Shown here piece by piece: positions 29,247 through 37,805 of a DNA stretch of 64,000 bases. Position 1 is the first letter of the stretch, and the number at the start of each line of letters is the position of its first letter. This DNA is from Bog-473 sp963753115. Lineage in GTDB: Bacteria > Actinomycetota > Acidimicrobiia > Acidimicrobiales > RAAP-2. The notes under the pieces are model-generated. The model searched no databases, was not told where the DNA came from, and saw only the letters and a program-made list of their open reading frames with translations. Made by a program: the position numbers and the translations under genes. The DNA is taken from NCBI GenBank assembly GCA_963753115.1, contig CAVWBB010000033.1, positions 140,608-204,607 of the forward strand, given 5' to 3'.

Positions 29247-30053
29247 ATGAGACCGGTGACCGTGACTCCGATCGACGGGTGGAGCCCCGACCAGTACGAG
29301 CGGTTCCGTTCGGAACGGCAGCAGCCTTTCGACGATCTGCTGACGTTGTGCCACCCGGTCCCAGGCGGGCGCGTCGTCGATCTCGGGTGCGGCACGGGCG
29401 ACCTGACCAGGATCCTGCACGAGGAGATGGCGGCCAAGGAGACGGTCGGCGTCGACTCGTCGCCGTCCATGCTGGCCCGGGCCCAGTCGACGCACGCCGA
29501 CGTGACTGGGCTGTCGTTCGCCCAGGGCGACATCGCCACCTGGTTGGACGAGGGGCTCGACCTCGTGTTCGCCAACGCGTCGCTGCAGTGGATCGATGAC
29601 CACCTGAACCTGCTGGCGCGCATGCGCACCGCGCTCGGGCCCGACGGGCAGCTGGCCTTCCAGGTGCCGGCGAACTACCGGCACCCGTCACACCTGCTGG
29701 CACAGGCGGTGGCCAACGAGCCCCCGTTCATCGACGCGCTCTACGGGGACGTGCCCGAGGACCGCGGGCGGTTCGTGCTGTCGCCCGAGCTCTACGCCGA
29801 TCTCCTCTACGAGCTCGGGGCGAAGGACCAGGTCGTGCGCATGGAGGTCTACGGTCACGAGCTCGAGTCCACGAGCGAGGTCGTCGAATGGGTGATGGGC
29901 ACGTTGCTCACCCCGTATCGCAAGCGGCTGAGCCCCGAACTCTTCGATGCGTTCGTGGAGCGCTACCGGGAGCGGCTCATTGAGGAGCTCGGCGAGCGCG
30001 AGCCGTACTTCTACGGGTTCCGGCGCATCCTCTGCTGGGCGCGCTTCACCTGA
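29247..30053 (+). CDS. SAM-dependent methyltransferase, trans-aconitate methyltransferase-like
   Basis: A 268-residue class I methyltransferase. Motif I is VVDLGCGTGDLTRIL (about residues 45-60), followed by VGVDSSPSMLARAQ and the Tam-like block IFANASLQWIDDH (here LVFANASLQWIDDH). The overall layout through FQVPANYRHPSHLL matches trans-aconitate 2-methyltransferase, which esterifies a by-product of the citrate cycle; other small-acid substrates are possible. It starts two bases after the fmt tail. Confidence 0.85.
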   Translation: MRPVTVTPIDGWSPDQYERFRSERQQPFDDLLTLCHPVPGGRVVDLGCGTGDLTRILHEEMAAKETVGVDSSPSMLARAQSTHADVTGLSFAQGDIATWLDEGLDLVFANASLQWIDDHLNLLARMRTALGPDGQLAFQVPANYRHPSHLLAQAVANEPPFIDALYGDVPEDRGRFVLSPELYADLLYELGAKDQVVRMEVYGHELESTSEVVEWVMGTLLTPYRKRLSPELFDAFVERYRERLIEELGEREPYFYGFRRILCWARFT

Positions 30054-30067
30054 GCGGCGGCGGACGG

Positions 30068-30778
30068 GTGGAGGATCGGACAGCGGCACCGGAACGCCAG
30101 GCCGGCCAGGTCGGCGATCTGCGCATTGCGCCGTCCGTGCTCTCGGCCGACTTCGGCTTGCTGGCCGAACAGGTGGGGGAGGTGGCCCCGGCGGCAGACT
30201 GGTTGCACGTCGACGTCATGGACGGTCACTTCGTCCCGAACGTCACCATCGGGCCTCCCGTGGTCGCATCACTGCGGCGCCACACGCCCCTGTTCTTCGA
30301 CTGCCACCTCATGATGACCGAGCCGGGCCGCTACCTGAAGGACTTCGCCGATGCCGGGGCGGACGGGTGCACGGTGCACGTGGAGGTCGGCAACACGGAC
30401 GAGCTCATCACCCAGATGCGCAGTCTCGGATTGCGGGCGGGTCTGGCCCTCAATCCCGACACGCCGTTCGAAGCCGTGCGGCCGTATCTGCGCGACGTCG
30501 ACCTCGTCCTGTGCATGACGGTGTTCCCGGGCTTCGGGGGTCAGAGCTTCATCGCCGACGTCATGGCGAAGGTGGCGCAGGTGCGCGCCGAGGTCGCCGC
30601 CGGTTCCCTCGCGGTCGACATCGAGGTGGACGGCGGCATCGACACGATCACGGCGCCCATCGCCGTCGCGGCCGGCGCGAACGTCTTGGTGGCCGGGAGT
30701 GCGATCTTCGGTCAGCCGCGACCCTGGGAGGCCGCCGATGCCATCCGGGAATCGGCCCGCGCCGCCAGCGGTCGATGA
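30068..30778 (+). CDS. rpe: Ribulose-phosphate 3-epimerase
   Basis: A 236-residue TIM-barrel epimerase of the pentose phosphate pathway. RIAPSVLSADFGLL, the metal site LHVDVMDGHFVPN, CHLMMTEP, TVFPGFGGQSF and EVDGGI are all present with the expected His and Asp residues. A GTG start at 30068 adds about 18 residues before the conserved core. Confidence 0.95.
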   Translation: MEDRTAAPERQAGQVGDLRIAPSVLSADFGLLAEQVGEVAPAADWLHVDVMDGHFVPNVTIGPPVVASLRRHTPLFFDCHLMMTEPGRYLKDFADAGADGCTVHVEVGNTDELITQMRSLGLRAGLALNPDTPFEAVRPYLRDVDLVLCMTVFPGFGGQSFIADVMAKVAQVRAEVAAGSLAVDIEVDGGIDTITAPIAVAAGANVLVAGSAIFGQPRPWEAADAIRESARAASGR

Positions 30779-30812
30779 CATCGGCCGGGGCCGCGCCGCC
30801 ACCCTTCGTGTC

Positions 30813-31958
30813 GTGAGCAGCAGCGGGCGCGGCCGGGCCGTGGTCGTCGGTGGCGGCATCCTCGGTACCTGGCACGCGCTCGAACTCGCCGAGGCAGGGT
30901 TCTCCGTCGACCACCTCGAGGCGGAGGCGGGGCCCACGGGTGCGTCGGTCCGGAACTTCGGCCTGGTCTGGGTCAGCGGCCGACGCTCGGGCGCGGAGCT
31001 CGACGTGGCTCGCCGCGCCCGGCGCCGTTGGGGGGAGCTCGGCACCGAGGTGCCCGGTATCGGGTTCCGCCCGATGACCTCGCTGACCGTCGCCGGCGAT
31101 GCCGCCGCCCGCGCCGTGATGGAGGAGTTCGCCCAGGGACCCGACGCCACGGCGCGCAGCATCACCTTCTTGGAGCCCGACGAGGTGCGCGCCCGCAACC
31201 CGGCCGTGCGGGGCGACATCACGGGTGCGCTGCACTGCGCGGAGGACGCGGTGGTCGAGCCCCGACTCGCGTTGGGCGCCTTGCGCGCCCATCTCTCGGA
31301 GGTGCACGGGTCGCGGTACCGCTTCCACCCGACGTGCCGCATCGTCCGCGCCGAACCCAACGCCCTCGTCGACACCACGGGGTTCAAGTGGGAGGGGGAC
31401 CTGTTGGTCCTCGCCACCGGCGCCGCCTACGACCACCTCCCCGGGACCGAGGCCGTGGCGCCGCGCCTGCGCCGGGTCCGCCTGCAGATGCTGCAGACGG
31501 CGCCGTTCGCCACCACGCTCACCACATCGCTCGCCGACGCCGACTCGCTCCGCTACTACCCGGCCTACGAGGCGGCGGGCCTTGAGCGGCTCGGCCCGCA
31601 GTCGCCCGTGGCGGCCGAACACCACCTGCAGCTGCTGCTCGTCCAGCGCCCCGACGGCGGCCTCACCATCGGGGACACACACGCCTACGAGGAGCCGTTC
31701 GACTTCGCCTTGAGCGAGGACCCGACCACCGAGCTGCTCGAGCGAGCCCGGCGGATCCTCGGCGTCGAGGTCCCGCCCGTGCAGCGCCGCTGGGAGGGCG
31801 TCTACGCGCAGTGCATCGACGGTGCTGTCTGCCTGCGCGAGCAGGTGGCTCCGGGCGTGTGGCTGGTCACGGGCCCGGGAGGGCGGGGCATGACGTGTGC
31901 GCCGGCCATCGCAAGGGACACGTTGGAGGCGGCGGGCGTCGCACGCGTGCCCGCATGA
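30813..31958 (+). CDS. FAD-dependent oxidoreductase of the phosphonatase-associated type (TIGR03364-like)
   Basis: A 381-residue DAO-fold flavoprotein. The dinucleotide-binding motif is VVVGGGILGTWHALELAEAG at residues about 9-28, then SVRNFGLVWVSGR, and a C-terminal GPGGRGMTCAPAIA. It overlaps by four bases a phosphonatase-like hydrolase, the association that defines this oxidase family. The proposed reaction is oxidative deamination of an aminophosphonate related to 2-aminoethylphosphonate, giving an aldehyde for the hydrolase. I chose GTG 30813 just before the Rossmann motif; ATG 30738 inside rpe is an alternative. No ribosome binding site is obvious. Confidence 0.83.
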   Translation: MSSSGRGRAVVVGGGILGTWHALELAEAGFSVDHLEAEAGPTGASVRNFGLVWVSGRRSGAELDVARRARRRWGELGTEVPGIGFRPMTSLTVAGDAAARAVMEEFAQGPDATARSITFLEPDEVRARNPAVRGDITGALHCAEDAVVEPRLALGALRAHLSEVHGSRYRFHPTCRIVRAEPNALVDTTGFKWEGDLLVLATGAAYDHLPGTEAVAPRLRRVRLQMLQTAPFATTLTTSLADADSLRYYPAYEAAGLERLGPQSPVAAEHHLQLLLVQRPDGGLTIGDTHAYEEPFDFALSEDPTTELLERARRILGVEVPPVQRRWEGVYAQCIDGAVCLREQVAPGVWLVTGPGGRGMTCAPAIARDTLEAAGVARVPA

Positions 31959-32632
31959 TCGGCCCGTTCGCGCTCGCCTGCCTCGACATGGCCGGCACGA
32001 CCGTGCGCGACGACGGCGCCGTCGAAGCGGCCTTCTCCAGCGCCCTGGGTGCTGTCGGCATCGCCGAGGGGAGCCAGCGCTTCGAGGAGGCCCAGGTCTT
32101 CGTGCGCGAGACGATGGGTTGGTCCAAGGCGGACGTGTTCGCCCGGCTGCTCGAGCCGGGGGAGGCGGAGGAGGCAACCGCTGCCTTCGCCGCCGCGTAC
32201 GAGGCAATCGTCGCGGCGGGTGACGTCACCGAGATACCGGGCGCCCGCCAGGTCCTGCGTGACCTGCGCGCCCGTGGGGTCCAGGTCTGCCTGACCACCG
32301 GCTTCGCCCCGTCGACGCGCGACGCCCTGCTTCGTGCGCTTGGCTGGGGCCCGGAGGTCGACCTGGCGCTCTCGCCGGCCGATGTCGGGCGGGGCCGCCC
32401 GGCGCCCGACATGATCCTGGGCGCCATGGCCCGCCTCGGGGTGGACGACCCGCGGGCGGTGGCGGTCGTGGGGGACACGGTCAGCGATCTCGAGGCGGGA
32501 CACGCCGCCCGGGCGGGGGCGGTCATCGGCGTCCTCAGCGGCGCCCACGACGAGGCGGCGCTGGCCGCGGCCTCGCCGACGGCGATCATCCCCGACGTCA
32601 CCCACCTTCTCGGCGTGCTCGCTTCGGGCTGA
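31955..32632 (+). CDS. Phosphonatase-like HAD hydrolase (TIGR03351-like)
   Basis: A 225-residue HAD enzyme closely related to phosphonoacetaldehyde hydrolase PhnX. The nucleophile motif is LDMAGTTV with Asp-11, of the special DxAGT form; the cap domain keeps the Schiff-base lysine Lys-58 in MGWSKADVF; motif III carries arginine (GRGRPAPDM) and motif IV is VVGDTVSDLEAG. These features predict cleavage of a C-P bond next to an aldehyde. It starts inside the stop of the FAD oxidase gene (ATGA). No phosphonate transporter, phnW or phn regulator is adjacent. Confidence 0.86.
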   Translation: MIGPFALACLDMAGTTVRDDGAVEAAFSSALGAVGIAEGSQRFEEAQVFVRETMGWSKADVFARLLEPGEAEEATAAFAAAYEAIVAAGDVTEIPGARQVLRDLRARGVQVCLTTGFAPSTRDALLRALGWGPEVDLALSPADVGRGRPAPDMILGAMARLGVDDPRAVAVVGDTVSDLEAGHAARAGAVIGVLSGAHDEAALAAASPTAIIPDVTHLLGVLASG

Positions 32633-32775
32633 GTCCGAGGCGCTGACCGTGACCACGCGGGACGGGGTGCAGTGGACGTCACAAACTCTGCACACGCCTC
32701 TGTTTAGAGTTTCCGGGAAGACTCGCCGGGCCCTGACCACGGCGCACCCGCACCCGAACCTCTGACCAGGGATTC

Positions 32776-32804
32776 TCGACAAAAACTGAAACGTGTTCTA
32801 TAAT
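32776..32804 (+). promoter_or_regulatory. Near-consensus sigma-70 promoter of the rib operon
   Basis: TCGACA (32776-32781), 17-base spacer, then a perfect TATAAT (32799-32804). Transcription should start near 32811, leaving a leader of about 40 bases before ribD. This is the best promoter in the window and sits in a local AT-rich patch. Confidence 0.75.
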
Positions 32805-32817
32805 TCAGCACACAAGG

Positions 32818-32834
32818 CCGGGGAGCCACCCCGG
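32818..32834 (+). promoter_or_regulatory. Hairpin in the ribD leader
   Basis: CCGGGG (32818-32823) pairs with CCCCGG (32829-32834) around a five-base loop, just upstream of the AAGGA ribosome binding site of ribD. It is far too small to be an FMN riboswitch. A role in translation control or mRNA stability is only a guess. Confidence 0.4.
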
Positions 32835-32849
32835 GCAAGGACCTGAGCC

Positions 32850-33848
32850 ATGGACGATGTGGAGCACATGCGCCGTGCGATGGCGCAGGCCGCAACAGTC
32901 CGTTCGACCACGGCACCCAACCCCTGGGTGGGCTGCGTCGTCGTCCCGCCGGACTCCGCCCCGGACGGCGGACCTGTGTTCGCCGGCGCCACGGCACCCC
33001 CCGGCGGCCCCCATGCCGAGGTCACCGCGCTGGCGCAGGCCGGAGAGTCGGCACGGGGTGCCACCCTCTACGTGACGCTCGAGCCCTGTTCCCATCATGG
33101 GCGCACGCCGCCCTGCACCGACGCCATCATCGGGGCCGGCGTGGCCCGGGTGGTCGTGGGGATCGAGGACCCGGACGAGCAGGTGGCGGGTCGGGGCATC
33201 GCCGCCCTCCGGGCCGCCGGGCTGGACGTCACCGTCGGTGTGGCCGCCGGCGAGGTGGCCGAGCAGTTGGCCCCCTACTGCAAGCACCGCACGACCGGGC
33301 AGCCCTGGGTCGTGCTCAAGCTGGCTGCGAGCCTCGACGGCCGCACGGCCGCACCCGATGGCACCAGCCGCTGGATCACCGGCGAGGCGGCCCGCCAGGA
33401 TGTCCACCGGCTGCGCGCCCGCTCCGATGCGGTCCTGGTCGGGGCGGGCACCGTCCGGGCCGACGACCCCGAGCTCACGGTCCGCCTCGACGACGGCACC
33501 GAGCGGCAGCAACCGCTCCGGGTCGTCCTCGGGAAGGCCCCGGCCGACGCCAAGGTCCATCCGGCCCTCGAGCTGACGGGCGACCTGGGGGACGTGCTCA
33601 CCGAGCTGGGCGGCCGGGGCGTGCTCCAAGTGCTGGTCGAAGGCGGGGCTTCCGTGGCCCGCGACTTTCATGTCGCCGGCCTGGTGGACCGATACGTCCT
33701 GTACCTGGCGCCCGTGTTCTTCGGGGGCGATGACGGCCGCCCGATTTTCGCGGGGCCCGGGGCTGGCACAATTGGAGACGTGTGGAAGGGCAGGCTGGTG
33801 TCGATAGAGCAGCTGGGAGAGGATCTTCGAGTGGAGGTGGCAGCCTGA
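32850..33848 (+). CDS. ribD: Bifunctional riboflavin deaminase/reductase RibD
   Basis: A 332-residue enzyme. The N-terminal deaminase has zinc ligands in GGPHAEVTAL and LEPCSHHGRTPPCTDAI; the C-terminal DHFR-like reductase begins near residue 150 (PWVVLKLAASLDGRTAAPDG). It carries out the two steps after GTP cyclohydrolase II. First gene of ribD-ribBA-ribH; the stop overlaps ribBA as TGATG. Confidence 0.95.
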   Translation: MDDVEHMRRAMAQAATVRSTTAPNPWVGCVVVPPDSAPDGGPVFAGATAPPGGPHAEVTALAQAGESARGATLYVTLEPCSHHGRTPPCTDAIIGAGVARVVVGIEDPDEQVAGRGIAALRAAGLDVTVGVAAGEVAEQLAPYCKHRTTGQPWVVLKLAASLDGRTAAPDGTSRWITGEAARQDVHRLRARSDAVLVGAGTVRADDPELTVRLDDGTERQQPLRVVLGKAPADAKVHPALELTGDLGDVLTELGGRGVLQVLVEGGASVARDFHVAGLVDRYVLYLAPVFFGGDDGRPIFAGPGAGTIGDVWKGRLVSIEQLGEDLRVEVAA

Positions 33849-35068
33849 TGGCGTTCTCGAAGGTGCAGGAGGCCATCGACGCCATCGGGCGGCTGGGCAT
33901 GGCCGTCGTCGTCGACGACGAGGACCGGGAGAACGAGGGCGACCTGGTGATGGCGGCCGAGGCGGCCACGCCGGAGAACATCGCCTTCTTCCTGGCCCAC
34001 ACCTCGGGGGTCATCTGTGTCCCGCTGCTGCCCGAGCGGGCCGACCAGCTGGAGCTGCCGCTCATGGTCACGGCCAACACCGAGGCGCAGCGGACGGCGT
34101 TCACCGTGAGCGTGGACTTCCGGCACGGGACGACCACCGGGATCTCGGCCACTGACCGGGCGTCCACCATCGCCGCCCTGATCGACCCCGCCACGCGTCC
34201 CAACGACCTCAACCGGCCGGGGCACATCTTCCCGTTGCGCTACCGGACCGGTGGCGTGCTGAAGCGGGCCGGGCACACGGAGGCGACGGTCGACCTGGCC
34301 CGCGCCGCCGGGCTGACGCCGGCGGGCGTGCTGTGCGAGATCGTGACCGAGGACAAGTCCGAGATGGCCCGTCTGGCCGACCTCGAGACCTTTGCCAAGA
34401 AGCACGACCTCCCGTTCATCTCCATCGCCGACCTCATCCGCTACCGCCGGCAGAACGAGAAGCTGGTCCGGTTGGTCTCCGAGGCGCGCATCCCGGCCGA
34501 GGGTCGCGAGTTCCGGGCGTTCGTCTACGAGTCCGTGCTCGACAACGAGCAGCACCTCGCCCTCGTCATGGGCAACGTGGCGGGGACCGAGGACGTGCTC
34601 GTGCGCGTGCACTCCGAGTGCCTCACCGGCGACGTGTTCGGCTCGCTGCGCTGCGATTGCGGGCCGCAACTGCAGGCGTCCCTCGACCTGATCGAGAAGG
34701 AGGGCCGGGGCGTCCTGATCTACCTCCGCGGCCACGAGGGCCGCGGCATCGGGCTGGGACACAAAATCCGTGCGTACCAATTGCAGGAGGAGGGCCACGA
34801 CACCGTGGACGCCAACCTGCAGCAGGGACTGCCGGTCGACAGCCGCGAATACGGCATCGGCGCCCAGATGCTGGTCGACCTCGGCGTGACGACCATGCGT
34901 CTCATGACGAACAACCCGGTGAAGTACGGCGGGCTCGAAGGCTTCGGACTCGACATCACCGAGCGGGTCCCGCTCCAGCTCGCAGCCAACCCCGAGAACA
35001 TCGCGTACCTCCGCACCAAGCGCGAGCGGATGGGACATCTGCTGCACGGCCTCGACGACGTCCTGTGA
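33848..35068 (+). CDS. ribBA: Bifunctional DHBP synthase / GTP cyclohydrolase II
   Basis: A 406-residue fusion feeding both branches of riboflavin synthesis. The N-terminal DHBP synthase has DDEDRENEGDLVMAAE and the RPGHIFPLR block; the C-terminal cyclohydrolase II has the zinc cysteines in CLTGDVFGSLRCDCG and RGHEGRGIGLGHKI. All expected catalytic blocks are present. The ATG is one base inside the ribD stop. Confidence 0.96.
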   Translation: MAFSKVQEAIDAIGRLGMAVVVDDEDRENEGDLVMAAEAATPENIAFFLAHTSGVICVPLLPERADQLELPLMVTANTEAQRTAFTVSVDFRHGTTTGISATDRASTIAALIDPATRPNDLNRPGHIFPLRYRTGGVLKRAGHTEATVDLARAAGLTPAGVLCEIVTEDKSEMARLADLETFAKKHDLPFISIADLIRYRRQNEKLVRLVSEARIPAEGREFRAFVYESVLDNEQHLALVMGNVAGTEDVLVRVHSECLTGDVFGSLRCDCGPQLQASLDLIEKEGRGVLIYLRGHEGRGIGLGHKIRAYQLQEEGHDTVDANLQQGLPVDSREYGIGAQMLVDLGVTTMRLMTNNPVKYGGLEGFGLDITERVPLQLAANPENIAYLRTKRERMGHLLHGLDDVL

Positions 35069-35105
35069 CGCCGTCGAGCGCCAGGGACAGCACCACCTCC
35101 ATCTG

Positions 35106-35639
35106 ATGGCCGAGTCCGACCTCGTCGCCCTTCCCGACGGCGCGCTCGATGACGTCGCGTCCCGTGTCGGCGCCAGCCTGCGCGGCACGGCCGACGGCAC
35201 CGGTCTGCGCGTCGGCCTCGCCTGCGCCGAGTTCAACGGCGGCATCACGTTGCGCCTGCTCGACGGCGCGTTGGCGGCCCTCGCCGGAGCGGGGACCGAT
35301 CAGCGCGACGTCACCGTGGCCTGGGCTCCGGGTGCCTTCGAGCTGCCCCTGGTCGCCCGCGCCTTCGCCCAGGCCGGCAAGGTCGACGCCGTCCTCTGCC
35401 TCGGTGCGGTCATCCGGGGCGACACGGGCCACTACGACTTCGTGGCCGGGGGATGCGCGTCGGGGATCCAGCAGGTGCAGCTCGCAACCGGGGTCCCGGT
35501 CGTGTTCGGCGTCCTGACGACCGACACGCTGGAGCAGGCCCTGGTGCGCTCGCTGCCGGACGAGACGAACAAGGGGCGCGAGGCGGCGCTGACCGCCGTC
35601 GAGATGGTGCGCCTGTTGCGGAGCGGGCCGCTCTCGTAA
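35106..35639 (+). CDS. ribH: Lumazine synthase (6,7-dimethyl-8-ribityllumazine synthase)
   Basis: A 177-residue enzyme of the riboflavin pathway that forms an icosahedral or pentameric shell. VAWAPGAFELPLVARA, VLCLGAVIRGDTGHYDFVA with the catalytic histidine, and FGVLTTDTLEQAL are diagnostic. An N-terminal extension of about 30 residues is present. Riboflavin synthase (ribE), usually in this cluster, is absent from the window. Confidence 0.95.
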   Translation: MAESDLVALPDGALDDVASRVGASLRGTADGTGLRVGLACAEFNGGITLRLLDGALAALAGAGTDQRDVTVAWAPGAFELPLVARAFAQAGKVDAVLCLGAVIRGDTGHYDFVAGGCASGIQQVQLATGVPVVFGVLTTDTLEQALVRSLPDETNKGREAALTAVEMVRLLRSGPLS

Positions 35640-35795
35640 GGAGTCGGGACGCTCGCGTCCCCGTCGGGGCGCTGTCGTCGCCGTGCAGCTCCGGGGCATT
35701 CATCGGCCGTTCACAGGGTCGACACTGCCCGGACACGTCCGGCCAATACGGTGGCGCCGACCAGCACGAGACGGGACGAGCACGGGAGACCGGCA

Positions 35796-36332
35796 ATGGG
35801 TGAGGCCGCGCCCACGGCGGAGACGACGAGCCCGGCGGGCGACCTGGCCATCGGAGGCCCGATCGACCCGACGGAGATCCGCTACCGCCCCGGCGTCCGC
35901 CGCGAGGGCGCCTTCTGCGTGCAGTACGTCACCATCCACGGCTACCGCCGGGCCTACGTCAAGGCCGGCTCGGGGCCCGCGCTCCTCCTCATCCACGGCA
36001 TCGGTGACAGCTCGGACTCGTGGCGTCCCGTCGTGGAGGAGCTGGCCAAGCACTACACCGTGGTCGCCCCGGACCTGCTCGGGCACGGGCGATCCGAGAA
36101 GCCGCGGGCCGACTACTCGGTGGCCGGTTTCGCCAACGGGATGCGCGACCTGTTGAGCGTGCTCGAGGTCGACCGGGTCACGGTCGTCGGCCACTCGCTC
36201 GGTGGCGGTGTGGCCGCGCAGTTCGCCTATCAGTTTCCGCAACTCGTGCGAGCGCCTGGTGCTCGTGGGCAGCGGGGGAGTGGGCCGGACGGTCAGCCCC
36301 CTGCTCCGCATGGCCGCCGTGCCCGGCATTGA
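35796..36332 (+). pseudogene. Alpha/beta hydrolase, N-terminal part before a frame break
   Basis: Residues before the break form the first half of an alpha/beta hydrolase: YRRAYVKAGSGPALLLIHGIGDSS (oxyanion HG) and the nucleophile elbow VVGHSLGGGVAAQFAYQFPQL. The frame then turns into a shadow tail and stops at 36332. One surplus base at about 36246 explains it: CAA CTC (G) TGC GAG CGC restores the usual QFPxLCERLVLV. Shine-Dalgarno GGGAG at 35784-35788 before ATG 35796. With the break repaired the protein would have about 364 residues. Substrate unknown. Confidence 0.8.
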
Positions 36333-36891
36333 GGCCCTGATGCCGTTCCTGGGCCTGCCGCCCGTCCGCTTCATGAGCCGCCTCGGCGCCGATCTGTTGC
36401 GGCTCTTCGACACCGCGCTCGGGCGCGACGCCGAAGAGATCATGGCCGTGTTCGACGCGCTGCCCAACACGGAGGCCCGCATGGTGATCCTGCGCACACT
36501 CCGCTCGAGCGTCGACTGGCAGGGCCAGGTCATCACCATGGTGGACCGGGCCTATCTCGCCGAGGGCATCCCGACCCTGATCATCTGGGGCCGGCGCGAC
36601 GCCATCATCCCGCTGGGGCACGGGCGGCTCATTCACACGGTCATGCCGGGCAGCGAGCTCGAGATCTTCGACGAGGCCGGTCACTTTCCCCATCACACGG
36701 ACCCGGCGCGCTTCGTGCGCGTCCTGCGCGGCTTCATGGAACGCTCCATGCCGGCGACCTTCGACGACCAAGGGTGGCGGGCCCGTCTGCTCCGCGGCGC
36801 ACGCACGTCGGCGGCGGATCCGCCGCCGCCCGCCCGGGCGGACACCCCGGGTGCCACCGCCCTCGAGGGTTCTCGCCGCACCTCTCGGTAG
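36247..36891 (+). pseudogene. Alpha/beta hydrolase, C-terminal part after the frame break
   Basis: The continuation reads CERLVLVGSGGVGRTVSPLLRMAAVPG and later IPTLIIWGRRDAIIPLGHG (acid aspartate region) and the catalytic histidine in FDEAGHFPHHTDP. These are the second half of the same hydrolase. Internal ATGs (for example 36310) could start a fragment lacking the nucleophile serine, which would be inactive. The tail is Pro/Ala/Arg-rich. The stop codon overlaps the -10 box of the next gene. Confidence 0.8.
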
Positions 36892-36894
36892 GGT
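36889..36894 (+). promoter_or_regulatory. -10 box for leaderless phosphotransferase gene
   Basis: TAGGGT, whose first three bases are the stop codon of the preceding hydrolase, followed by seven bases and GTG 36902. Confidence 0.45.
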
Positions 36895-36901
36895 TCGCGA
36901 G

Positions 36902-37711
36902 GTGGAACACGCGGAGGCCGAGGAGGAGGTGCTGCACGGCGGGGTGGCGAACCGCGGCCTGGTGGTGCGAGTGGGCCCCCACGTGCTGCGGCCTTCGAAT
37001 CCGCATTCGCCATCGATCTTCGCCTTCCTGCGCGAGGTGCGCGGTGCCGGCTTCGGCGGCGTGCCGTGGCCAGAGGGGATCGACGCCGACGGTCGCGAGC
37101 GGCTCGAGTTCATCGAGGGCGACGCGCCGGCGGCCCCCTATCCGGGGTGGGCCCTGGCGGACGGGGCGCTGGCCTCGGTGGCGGACCTCATGGCCCGGTT
37201 CCACCGGGCAGCAGCAGCGTTCGACCACCACCAGCCTGGTTTGACCTGGAACGACGAGATCGCGGATCCGCGAGGCGGCCCCATCGTGTGCCACAACGAC
37301 ATCTGCCTGGAGAACGTCGTCTTCAGGGACGGCGTGGCCGTCGGGCTGCTCGACTTCGACTTCTGTGCGCCGGGCCGCCCGGTCTACGACCTGGCGCAGT
37401 TCGCCCGCATGTGCGTGCCGATCGACGACGACGAGAGCGCAGCGCTGCTCGGCTGGGACGGCCCGGACAAGCCGGCCCGTCTCCGCCTGGTGTGCGACAG
37501 CTACGGCCTCGAGCGGCCGGGACGTCACGAGCTGCTCGAGATCCTGGACGACGCCATGGCGCACAGCGGGGAGTTCGTCAAGCGCCATGCGGACCTCGGA
37601 GAGCCCGGCTTCGTCTTGATGTGGGAGTGGATGGGGGGCCAAGAACGCTGGGACCGTCGCAAGCGCTGGTGGGCGGCGGACCGGCCCGCGTTCGTACGGG
37701 CGCTGGCCTAG
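36902..37711 (+). CDS. Aminoglycoside phosphotransferase-family (APH) kinase-like protein
   Basis: A 269-residue protein with the choline/aminoglycoside kinase fold. The catalytic loop is IVCHNDICLENVVF (HxDxxxxN) and the metal-binding loop is GLLDFDFCAPGRPVYDLA. The N-terminal lobe is short and begins VLHGGVANRGLVVRVGPHVLRP, which pairs with a nucleotide-binding strand. The substrate is unknown; many environmental members phosphorylate small metabolites and are not resistance genes. GTG start supported by the upstream TANNNT box. Confidence 0.8.
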   Translation: MEHAEAEEEVLHGGVANRGLVVRVGPHVLRPSNPHSPSIFAFLREVRGAGFGGVPWPEGIDADGRERLEFIEGDAPAAPYPGWALADGALASVADLMARFHRAAAAFDHHQPGLTWNDEIADPRGGPIVCHNDICLENVVFRDGVAVGLLDFDFCAPGRPVYDLAQFARMCVPIDDDESAALLGWDGPDKPARLRLVCDSYGLERPGRHELLEILDDAMAHSGEFVKRHADLGEPGFVLMWEWMGGQERWDRRKRWWAADRPAFVRALA

Positions 37712-37740
37712 CGCCGCGGCGTCACGCACGCGGGGGCGAT

Positions 37741-37797
37741 GCCCCGCAGATCACGCACCGCCCCGCAGATCACGCACCGCCCCGCAGATCACGCACC
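37741..37797. repeat. Three perfect 19-bp tandem repeats
   Basis: GCCCCGCAGATCACGCACC occurs three times head to tail between the converging ends of the phosphotransferase and the thioesterase genes. There are no spacers, so it is not a CRISPR; it looks like a small minisatellite. Each unit holds an internal GCAGATC. Confidence 0.92.
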
Positions 37798-37805
37798 GCG
37801 TGGCC

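Noticed and set aside
32805..32849. FMN riboswitch before ribD
   Set aside because: Only about 45 bases lie between the -10 box and the ATG, and none of the conserved RFN blocks is present.
36975..37010. tRNA T-loop-like CTTCGAATCC
   Set aside because: It lies inside the phosphotransferase coding region and no acceptor, D or anticodon arm can be drawn around it.
36902..37711. Antibiotic resistance (aminoglycoside kinase)
   Set aside because: The APH fold is shared by many metabolite kinases; sequence alone gives no support for drug modification.
37741..37797. CRISPR array
   Set aside because: Repeats are directly adjacent with no spacers, and no cas gene is present.
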